Assembly: GCA_038522735.1 (NCBI GenBank)
Contig: JBCBJX010000130.1
Span: forward strand, 1 to 5,661
From: JBCBJX01 sp038522735
Lineage (GTDB): Bacteria > Pseudomonadota > Alphaproteobacteria > Caulobacterales > Parvularculaceae
Direction: 5' to 3'
Length of the DNA: 5,661 nucleotides
The stretch's first letter is position 1, and every line of letters starts with the position of its first letter. The translations under genes were made by a program, and so were the position numbers. This document shows, piece by piece, positions 1-4,782 of the stretch. The notes beneath the pieces are model-generated. The model was given only the letters and a program-made list of their open reading frames with translations, was not told the DNA's origin and did no database searches.

Positions 1-210
1 AAGAAAGCCGTCTATATCGCGAGCATGTCGGACGAAGTTCGCGAGGTTCTCTGCGCCCTCGGCGACAGCGCCTGCATCCCGGCCGACGAGGTGTTCGACA
101 CCCGGCTGGAGGCGCTGAAAACCGCCGTCGACCGCACGAACGGCGAGGACAAGCCGAAGCCGACGACCAGCTTCGCAGCCGACGGCGCGGCGGTGTCGCC
201 CGCCGAGTAA
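1..210 (+). CDS. C-terminal part of an unidentified protein (5' end outside window)
   Basis: The frame is open from base 1 to a TAA at 208-210 and gives 69 residues beginning KKAVYIASMSDEVREVL. An ATG at 25-27 could start a 61-residue protein, but no purine-rich ribosome site precedes it and the frame stays open to the edge, so this is more likely the tail of a longer gene. Visible residues include two cysteines (C18 and C25 of the fragment), an acidic, probably helical first half, and a low-complexity Pro/Lys/Thr/Ala-rich tail (from about residue 46) that looks disordered. There is no membrane segment. I do not recognise the family and assign no function. A strong terminator follows 25 bp after the stop, which supports this being a real, expressed 3' end. 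It converges on the minus-strand MFS gene. Confidence 0.6.
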   Translation, partial: KKAVYIASMSDEVREVLCALGDSACIPADEVFDTRLEALKTAVDRTNGEDKPKPTTSFAADGAAVSPAE

Positions 211-234
211 GGACTAACAAGTCCTTCCTGAAGG

Positions 235-268
235 AAGCCGCAGGCCCGCCCTCAGCCTGCGGCTTTTT
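235..268 (+). terminator. Intrinsic (rho-independent) terminator of the left-edge gene
   Basis: The sequence AAGCCGCAGGC (235-245) pairs perfectly with GCCTGCGGCTT (255-265). This is an 11-bp, GC-rich stem with a 9-nt loop, and the T-run 264-268 follows on the + strand. It sits just downstream of the TAA at 208-210. The minus-strand MFS gene ends inside it: its TGA is 252-254 in the loop and its last codons fall in the right arm. On the minus strand the stem is followed by CCTTC rather than a T-run, so it should terminate mainly the + transcript. Confidence 0.88.
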
Positions 269-1586
269 CTGTGGGCGTCGCCTCGGCGATATGGCGCGAG
301 CGCCAGGCGAAGAGGGCGAGGCCGGCCATCAGGCTCGCCGTCATGAGAAAGGGCGCGAAAGGCGCAAGGTCGTAGAGCGGGAACGCAATGAACGGCGAAA
401 GCGCGAAGCCCGCCGCGCCGGCGCCGTTTGAAAGCCCGGCGACGGCGCCCTGTTCGTCCCGTTCCACCGCGAGGGAAGCCGCGCCCGCGAACCCCGGCTG
501 CGCCATGCCGAGGCCGAGCCCGCTCGCCATCAGCCCGAAAACGAGAGGTCCGTAGGCTGGCGATATGGCGATGAGAATATGCGCCGGCGCGACGACCAGC
601 GGCGCGTATCGCATGAGGTCCCGCGGCGCGAGGCGATAGCGCTGGACGAGGACGAGCTGCGAGAAAAGCGCCGCCATCGCCGAGGCCGTCAGCGCGACGC
701 CGACGAGCTGCGCGGCGGCTTCCTCGGCGAGGGCGAACCGGTCGATGATGTAGAACGCCGTCGCCTGCAGCGGCACGGCGATGACGATCCCTGTCAGGAA
801 CGCATAGCCGAGAAATCCGCGCACCCGCCGGTCGAAGACGGAAACGGAGGGGCCGGCTTTGCGCTCGCGCCGACGGGGCGGCGATTTTTCCGGCAGGCGC
901 GCGAAGACGAAGCCGGCGACAAGCGCGCCGACGACCGCCATGGCGTGGAAGGGCGCGAGCAGTCCGAACACGGCGACGGCGGACGCGAACCCCGGCCCCA
1001 GCATCTGCCCGAAGCCGAAAGCGGCGGTGAAGCCGGCGAGGGCGCCGGTGCGCTCCTCCGGCGACGTCCTGTCGGCGAGATAGGCCTGGCTCGCCGCCGG
1101 CGCGCCGGAGCCGATCGCCCCGTAAACACACCGGGTCGCGATCATCAGCGCGTAAACGGCGAGGGGCGTCCCCCAGCCGGAGACGCCGAGCCGGATCGCG
1201 GCGGTGAACATGACGAGGGAGACCGTGAAGCCTGCGAGCCCCATCAGGATGATCGGCCGCCGTCCGACCCGGTCCGAAAGGCTCCCCCAGATCGGCGAGA
1301 AGACGACCCACATGACGGCGGATACGGAGAAAATCGCGCCGGTCTGCAACTCCGAGAGGCCGATCGTGCGCGCGACCGGCGGCAGGGCGGCGAAAACGAT
1401 CGTCTGCCCCATGCCGAGACAAACGGTCCCGGTCAGCAACACTGCGAAGGCGACGCGACGGCGCCGCCGCGCGGCCTCGTCGGCGGGAAGGGCGGGGCCT
1501 TCCATATCGCCTCGATAGGGCGGCGGCTCGACGCCGGAGCCCGCATGACTGCGCGGATCGGCGGGCGGGGCTTTGTGGTCGGACAC
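252..1586 (-). CDS. MFS transporter, DHA1-like drug/solute:H+ antiporter
   Basis: The protein has 444 residues and a predicted 12-helix inner-membrane topology, the usual size for a 12-TM major facilitator. After a hydrophilic Pro/Arg-rich N-terminus of about 44 residues ending in a run of five Arg (40-44), TM1 begins near V45. The loop 2-3 signature GSLSDRVGRRP lies at 101-111 (motif A). R152 with G156 and G159 in TM4 resembles motif B. G193-QML-G197-P198 in TM5 resembles the antiporter motif C (GxxxGP). These motifs are known for proton-coupled exporters, so an efflux role is favoured; the substrate cannot be read from sequence. The start is GTG (1584-1586), with AGGAG 7 nt upstream. An in-frame ATG at 1503-1505 (M28) is an alternative with a weaker GAGG. 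The gene is divergent from the esterase at 1718 and convergent with the left-edge gene. Confidence 0.93.
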   Translation of the reverse strand: MSDHKAPPADPRSHAGSGVEPPPYRGDMEGPALPADEAARRRRRVAFAVLLTGTVCLGMGQTIVFAALPPVARTIGLSELQTGAIFSVSAVMWVVFSPIWGSLSDRVGRRPIILMGLAGFTVSLVMFTAAIRLGVSGWGTPLAVYALMIATRCVYGAIGSGAPAASQAYLADRTSPEERTGALAGFTAAFGFGQMLGPGFASAVAVFGLLAPFHAMAVVGALVAGFVFARLPEKSPPRRRERKAGPSVSVFDRRVRGFLGYAFLTGIVIAVPLQATAFYIIDRFALAEEAAAQLVGVALTASAMAALFSQLVLVQRYRLAPRDLMRYAPLVVAPAHILIAISPAYGPLVFGLMASGLGLGMAQPGFAGAASLAVERDEQGAVAGLSNGAGAAGFALSPFIAFPLYDLAPFAPFLMTASLMAGLALFAWRSRHIAEATPTEKAAG

Positions 1587-1591
1587 GCAGG

Positions 1592-1598
1592 CTCTCCT
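1592..1598 (-). promoter_or_regulatory. Ribosome binding site supporting the GTG start of the MFS gene
   Basis: Read on the minus strand, AGGAGAG lies here with its AGGAG core 7 nt before the GTG at 1584-1586. This is the reason for preferring the GTG over the internal ATG at 1503-1505. Confidence 0.7.
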
Positions 1599-1660
1599 CG
1601 TCGCCGGGAGAGAAGCGCCGACCGCGCGCCCCGCGCAAGGGCGGCGGGCGCCACGCGCTC

Positions 1661-1689
1661 TTGGCCCTCGCCTCCCGCGCGCCTATGCG
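1661..1689 (+). promoter_or_regulatory. Possible sigma70-type promoter for the esterase gene
   Basis: TTGGCC (1661-1666; 4/6 to TTGACA) and TATGCG (1684-1689; 3/6 to TATAAT) are separated by 17 bp and lie 28 bp before the ATG at 1718. The spacing is ideal but the hexamers are imperfect. In this GC-rich 131-bp divergent region (1587-1717) I see nothing better, and no convincing promoter for the minus-strand MFS gene. Confidence 0.25.
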
Positions 1690-1705
1690 GGACGCTGTCG
1701 CACAC

Positions 1706-1710
1706 TGGAG
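1706..1710 (+). promoter_or_regulatory. Ribosome binding site deciding the esterase start
   Basis: TGGAG (GGAG at 1707-1710) lies 7 nt before the ATG at 1718-1720. It supports that ATG over the upstream in-frame TTG at 1661, which instead falls in a possible -35 hexamer. Confidence 0.6.
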
Positions 1711-1717
1711 CCGCCCG

Positions 1718-2830
1718 ATGACCGATGCGCCCGTTTCAGGAACCGCGCGCCCCGCCTTCGCCGGGGTGAAGGACGCATTCGCGGAGGTTTTCGCCGACGA
1801 GCAGGGCGGCGCCTTCGCCGTCGCCGTCGACGGGGAGGTCGTCGTCGATCTCCGGGCCGGGTGGTCCGACAAGCCGCGCGAACGACCGTGGGCTGAGGAG
1901 ACGATCGCGGGCGTCTATTCGACCGGCAAGGCGGCGACGGCGATCCTCATCGCGAAAGCGGTCGAGGAGGGCGCGCTCGATTACGAGGCGCCGGTCGCCA
2001 ACTACTGGCCAGAGTTCGCCGCCCACGGAAAAGCCGCCGTCACCGTCGCCGAGGCGCTGTCGCACCAGGCCGGGCTCTCGGGCGTCTCGGAGCCGATGGA
2101 AGCGCGCGAATGGCTCGACCACGACGCGATCGCGGCGCGCCTCGCGGGGCAGGCGCCGCTCTTTCCGCCGCGCGAAGCCCACGGCTATCATCCGCAGACG
2201 GTCGGGATTATCGCGAACGAGCTCCTCCGCCGCACGACGGACGAAAGCATCGGCGCCGCGCTCCGCCGCCGGTTTCCGGACCTCTCCCTCTATTGCGGGA
2301 TGACGCCCGATGAGATCGCCCGCGCCGCTTATATGCCGAAGCCGAAGCGCGCGCCTGATCTCGGCCCGATGAACGAGGTGAAGAAAGCGGCGTTCCTCCA
2401 GCCCTGGTCGAGCCCGGCGGGCGTCGACCGGCAGGCGTGGATGGCGGCGGAGCTGCCGGCGGCGAACATGCACGCCGACGCGCGTTCTTTCGCCGAGCTC
2501 CTCTCTATCATCGCGGCGGGCGGGATGTTCCGGGGCGAGCGGTTTCTCGGCGAGGAAACGCTCTCGGCGTTGACGAAACCGCGCGCCAGCGGCCCGGACC
2601 TCGTTCTCCCTTTCGATCTGACGTGGGCTGCGGGCCTGCAGGTAAATTCGGACGGCGTCTACGGGCCGGGCGAGCGAACCGTGGGCCATTCAGGCTTCGG
2701 CGGCGCCTGCGCCTTCGCCGACCCCGACCGACGTCTCGCAGTCGGGTTCGTCCCGGCACGGATGGACGCTTATCTGATGGGCGATCCCCGCTCGAAACGG
2801 CTGATCGAGGCTGTTTGCGCGGCGGTTTAA
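1718..2830 (+). CDS. Serine hydrolase of the class C beta-lactamase fold (EstB-like esterase)
   Basis: The protein has 370 residues. It has the penicillin-recognising serine hydrolase layout. The nucleophile motif S68-T-G-K71 is SxxK. A Tyr-containing motif, G156-Y157-H-P-Q-T161, is the position where family VIII carboxylesterases carry their catalytic Tyr. H324-S-G-F-G-G329 corresponds to the third motif, replacing KTG with HxG, a substitution usual in esterases of this family. 'LSHQAGL' (114-120) is another family hallmark. There is no signal peptide, so the enzyme should be cytoplasmic, unlike secreted AmpC. This favours an esterase/lipase or acyl-hydrolase role over antibiotic resistance; the substrate is unknown. 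The start at 1718 is chosen for its ribosome site and because family members begin near this point. The gene is transcribed away from the MFS gene, and a shared role in detoxification is only conjecture. Confidence 0.92.
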   Translation: MTDAPVSGTARPAFAGVKDAFAEVFADEQGGAFAVAVDGEVVVDLRAGWSDKPRERPWAEETIAGVYSTGKAATAILIAKAVEEGALDYEAPVANYWPEFAAHGKAAVTVAEALSHQAGLSGVSEPMEAREWLDHDAIAARLAGQAPLFPPREAHGYHPQTVGIIANELLRRTTDESIGAALRRRFPDLSLYCGMTPDEIARAAYMPKPKRAPDLGPMNEVKKAAFLQPWSSPAGVDRQAWMAAELPAANMHADARSFAELLSIIAAGGMFRGERFLGEETLSALTKPRASGPDLVLPFDLTWAAGLQVNSDGVYGPGERTVGHSGFGGACAFADPDRRLAVGFVPARMDAYLMGDPRSKRLIEAVCAAV

Positions 2831-2840
2831 CCCATCGCAC

Positions 2841-2925
2841 CCGCTCATCCCGGCGAAAGCCGGGACCTCCCGCCGCCAGTTCGGGGCCCGTCGATAGAGG
2901 CCCCGGCCTTCGCCGGGGTGAGCGG
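2841..2925. repeat. Paired inverted palindromic repeat (REP/BIME-like)
   Basis: A 29-nt unit at 2841-2869 recurs inverted at 2897-2925 with three differences, separated by 27 nt. Each unit is itself a hairpin: CCCGGC-GAAA-GCCGGG in copy 1 (2849-2864), and CCCCGG-CCTT-CGCCGGGG in copy 2 (2901-2918), which is less regular. The copies can fold separately or pair with each other into one long stem with two A-C mismatches and one G-T wobble. The element fills most of the 105-bp gap between two convergent stop codons, typical for REP-like elements, and may act as a bidirectional transcription stop or mRNA 3'-end protector. There is no T-run. Similar 'CCCGGCGAAAGCCGGGA' palindromes are, to my knowledge, widespread between genes of Alphaproteobacteria. 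Confidence 0.8.
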
Positions 2926-2935
2926 ATAAACCGGG

Positions 2936-3589
2936 CTAGAACCGAACCACGATCCCGATATTCAGCACAGGGTAAAACGGCAACTCGTCGATATCGTCCT
3001 GCAGGTTCTGTTCTTCCTGCTCAAGATCGTCTGCGAAGGTCGGGTCCGAGGCGATCGGCCCGCTGGCGGTCAGTTCCACCGTCGGATCGTCCAGAATGAG
3101 CGCGCCCGCCATGGCGGTGAGGCCGATGCGGCCGCCGGAGAAGGCGCCGTTCCAGCCGAAGCCGAGATAGGGCGACGTTCCGCCGAGATCGGCGTCGCCG
3201 CGCAGCGTCCCGATTTCGGCCGGCGTATAAGTCGTGTCGCCGATCTCGACCGGCTCGCTCGGCCGTCCGTCGAGGCCAAGGGTTTTGTCGGCGAGATGAA
3301 CGCCCGCCGAGAGTACGAAGCCGTTGCCGAAGGGGTGGAGGTCGGCGGCGAAGAGAGCGCCCGAAAGATCCGCGTCCACCGTGTAATCGATCTCTTCATA
3401 GGTCTCGTCGAACTCGCCCTCGGCGTAGTTATAGCCGCCGCGCAGGGAGAGGAGGCTGTTCACCTTGTAATGGGCCTGAAGTTGTCCGCCGAGGGTTCCG
3501 ACGGAGCCGGAGACGGCGAAGCGGTCGCCCGCGAAGGCGGGGCTGGCGGCGAGAAATGCAGCGGCCGAGACGGCGGCGAAACGGATCAT
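2936..3589 (-). CDS. Small outer-membrane beta-barrel protein (hypothetical)
   Basis: The precursor has 217 residues. Residues 1-20 form a clear Sec signal peptide (MIRF, an Ala-rich core, then S-P-A-F-A before Gly21). The mature protein of about 197 residues shows alternating beta-strand patterns rich in Gly and aromatics, such as LSLRGGYNY (47-55), HPFGNGFVLSAGV (85-97) and SPYLGFGWN (139-147). It ends in VVRF, the terminal Phe recognised by BAM-dependent barrels. The size suits an eight-stranded barrel. Two very acidic stretches stand out: 57-74, probably a surface loop, and 187-202, probably helical, just before the last strand. The pattern recalls a family of uncharacterised proteobacterial barrel proteins, but I cannot name it with confidence; ligand or transport role is unknown. 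The ATG at 3587-3589 is chosen over an in-frame start at 3640 because it opens the signal peptide and has a ribosome site. The gene converges on the esterase. Confidence 0.85.
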   Translation of the reverse strand: MIRFAAVSAAAFLAASPAFAGDRFAVSGSVGTLGGQLQAHYKVNSLLSLRGGYNYAEGEFDETYEEIDYTVDADLSGALFAADLHPFGNGFVLSAGVHLADKTLGLDGRPSEPVEIGDTTYTPAEIGTLRGDADLGGTSPYLGFGWNGAFSGGRIGLTAMAGALILDDPTVELTASGPIASDPTFADDLEQEEQNLQDDIDELPFYPVLNIGIVVRF

Positions 3590-3595
3590 GGCGGG

Positions 3596-3600
3596 CTCCC
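3596..3600 (-). promoter_or_regulatory. Ribosome binding site fixing the barrel-gene start
   Basis: Read on the minus strand, GGGAG lies 6 nt before the ATG at 3587-3589. It sets the start directly at the signal peptide and excludes the 17-residue upstream extension. Confidence 0.7.
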
Positions 3601-3674
3601 TCAATCGCACGCCGGGGTCGCGATCGGCGCGCTTTTGCAAGGGGTTAGCGCTGATTTCAATACGTTTTCATAAC

Positions 3675-3704
3675 AAACCGTCTCGAATTGAGAACGGTTT
3701 CTCA
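3675..3704. promoter_or_regulatory. Overlapping dyads upstream of the barrel gene (operator or terminator)
   Basis: Two inverted repeats overlap here. The first pairs AAACCGTCTC (3675-3684) with GAGAACGGTTT (3690-3700) around GAATT, with one bulged A at 3694. The second is TGAGAA-CGGT-TTCTCA (3689-3704), a perfect 6-bp dyad. They share the middle arm, giving three alternating TCTC/GAGA half-sites 9-10 bp apart. The block is the AT-richest part of the 170-bp gap (3590-3759) and lies 86-115 bp upstream of the barrel ATG. It could bind a dimeric regulator. Alternatively the first hairpin, followed on the minus strand by GTTATG after the stem's own TTT, could be a weak terminator for the hydrolase gene. 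No convincing -35/-10 pair is visible; the best candidate is TTGAAA at 3655-3660 on the minus strand, with a poor -10. Confidence 0.4.
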
Positions 3705-3734
3705 GGGGGTTTTCACGGCCGGCGCCGTTCCCCG

Positions 3735-3759
3735 CGTCTCGAAGGATGGCGGCGAGACG
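3735..3759 (-). terminator. Hairpin directly after the hydrolase stop codon
   Basis: CGTCTCG (3735-3741) and CGAGACG (3753-3759) form a perfect 7-bp inverted repeat with an 11-nt loop, abutting the TGA at 3760-3762. No T-run follows on the minus strand, so it may protect or help end the hydrolase mRNA rather than act as a classical intrinsic terminator. Confidence 0.35.
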
Positions 3760-4722
3760 TCAGTGCGCAGGAAAGGTCCGCCGCAGCCAGTCGAGGGAGA
3801 GCCGTGAGAGATCGTCAGGCGCCTCGTACTGCACCCAGTGGCCGACGCCTTCGAGCACGTGTTTTTCAACCCGCGGGACCAGCCGCTCCAGCCCGTCGGC
3901 GGCCGAAGGGGGAAGCATCACGTCCCGGTCGGCGGAGATCATCAGGGCCGGGAGGTCGATGACGTCCGAGTAGGCCGCCTGATCCTCCCAGTTGCGGGTG
4001 ATGTTGCGGTAGAGATTGAGCGCTTTCCCCATGCCATTGCGCGAGAACGCCTCGACATAGACGGCGAGATCCTCCGGGCCCATCACGATCCGCCCGTCGG
4101 GGACCGGGCCGGACGCTTCCATATGGTCGAGGACGCGCAGGAGGTCGCCGCCGCGCTTTGCGATCGTCTCGGCTTTCGCCGGCTTCTGGAAGATGAAACG
4201 GAGCGTATGCTCCATGTCGCGCTCGAGGCGCGCTTCGGGCGGGCCTTCCTCCTGAAAGCGGAGGATGTAGTGGTCCTCGCCGATCCGCTTGCGCCAGATC
4301 GCGATCGGGTCCGCCGGCGGGCGGGCGTGGTGGGCGGTGCAGACGGCGATGATCCCTGCAAGTTTCTCTGCATGCCGCTGGCCGGCGCGCCAGACGACCG
4401 CGCCGCCCCAGTCATGGCCGCAGAGGACGGGCTTTCCGAGGCCCAGCTCGTCGATCAGCCCGGCGATCAGGTCGGCGATCGCGTCGGAGGACCAGGCCTC
4501 GACGGCCGCAGGCGCGCCGGACCGTCCGTAGCCCGGCAGGTCGAAGGCGACGGCGCGGTATCCCGCCGCCGCAAGGTCCGTCATCAGCCGCTTCCAGGAA
4601 TAGGCGAGCTCCGGCCATCCGTGGACGCACAGAACTGTCGGCCCGTCCGCGGGACCGGTTTCATAGACGGCGAGGTCGACGCCGCCGACGGGCGTCATGC
4701 GGGGCTTTGAAAAATCCAACAT
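3760..4722 (-). CDS. Alpha/beta hydrolase, soluble epoxide-hydrolase-like
   Basis: The protein has 320 residues, a normal length for bacterial epoxide hydrolases. The oxyanion-hole motif H34-G-W-P37-E is followed by the nucleophile elbow G102-H-D104-W-G-G107, where the nucleophile is Asp, not Ser. In the cap domain, Y152 in 'YILRFQEEG' and Y238 in 'NLYRNITRNW' match the two tyrosines that activate the epoxide oxygen in soluble epoxide hydrolases. D267 (SADRDVMLPP) and H295 (GVGHWVQYEAP) complete the triad. The expected reaction is hydrolysis of an epoxide to a vicinal diol in the cytoplasm; the substrate is unknown. Haloalkane dehalogenases share the Asp and 'HDWGG' but usually have HGNP and lack the tyrosine pair, so they fit less well. 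No clear ribosome site precedes the ATG at 4720-4722 or the in-frame ATG at 4696-4698, so the start is uncertain. It lies 50 bp downstream of the patatin gene and may be translated from the same mRNA. Confidence 0.93.
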   Translation of the reverse strand: MLDFSKPRMTPVGGVDLAVYETGPADGPTVLCVHGWPELAYSWKRLMTDLAAAGYRAVAFDLPGYGRSGAPAAVEAWSSDAIADLIAGLIDELGLGKPVLCGHDWGGAVVWRAGQRHAEKLAGIIAVCTAHHARPPADPIAIWRKRIGEDHYILRFQEEGPPEARLERDMEHTLRFIFQKPAKAETIAKRGGDLLRVLDHMEASGPVPDGRIVMGPEDLAVYVEAFSRNGMGKALNLYRNITRNWEDQAAYSDVIDLPALMISADRDVMLPPSAADGLERLVPRVEKHVLEGVGHWVQYEAPDDLSRLSLDWLRRTFPAH

Positions 4723-4758
4723 GACCGCACGCTACCCGCAGGAAAGCGGCGGGCGAAG

Positions 4759-4782
4759 CGCGGAATGCAGCGCTATTCCGCG
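4759..4782 (-). other. Hairpin overlapping the patatin stop codon
   Basis: CGCGGAAT (4759-4766) and ATTCCGCG (4775-4782) make a perfect 8-bp stem with an 8-nt loop. The patatin TAG (4773-4775) lies at the loop-stem junction. A second, shorter stem, CCCGC (4735-4739) with GCGGG (4749-4753), lies between it and the hydrolase start. Neither has a T-run. They could attenuate transcription into the hydrolase gene, stabilise the upstream mRNA, or mask its translation start. Confidence 0.4.

Noticed and set aside
211..236. Small alternative hairpins GGACT/AGTCC (211-224) and TCCTT/AAGGA (222-235), which are mutually exclusive, suggesting a riboswitch-like toggle
   Set aside because: The stems are only 5 bp, sit after a stop codon and before a strong terminator, and no coding gene follows on the + strand to be regulated. 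They are most likely incidental.
579..1721. A 380-codon open frame on the plus strand, antisense to the MFS gene
   Set aside because: The translation is dominated by Arg, Asp, Glu and Gly with no domain or hydrophobic core, as expected for the complement of a GC-rich membrane-protein gene.
214..1872. A 552-codon open frame on the minus strand overlapping the MFS gene
   Set aside because: It is a different frame of the same strand as the MFS gene, with an Arg-rich, low-complexity translation and no recognisable domain. In high-GC DNA such long open frames arise as shadows. The MFS frame has motifs, helices and a ribosome site.
1736..2689. A 317-codon open frame antisense to the esterase
   Set aside because: Its composition is Arg-rich with no family match that I can recognise. 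The opposite strand encodes a complete serine hydrolase with all three motifs.
1718..2830. Annotation of the esterase as an AmpC-type antibiotic resistance beta-lactamase
   Set aside because: There is no signal peptide and the third motif is HSG rather than KTG, which fits cytoplasmic family VIII esterases.
2831..2935. A two-unit CRISPR array
   Set aside because: The 29-nt copies are inverted rather than direct, each is a palindrome, and there is a single 27-nt spacer with no cas genes nearby.
3838..4710. A 290-codon plus-strand open frame opposite the epoxide-hydrolase-like gene
   Set aside because: The codon pattern and composition are those of an antisense shadow; the minus-strand frame has the full catalytic set.
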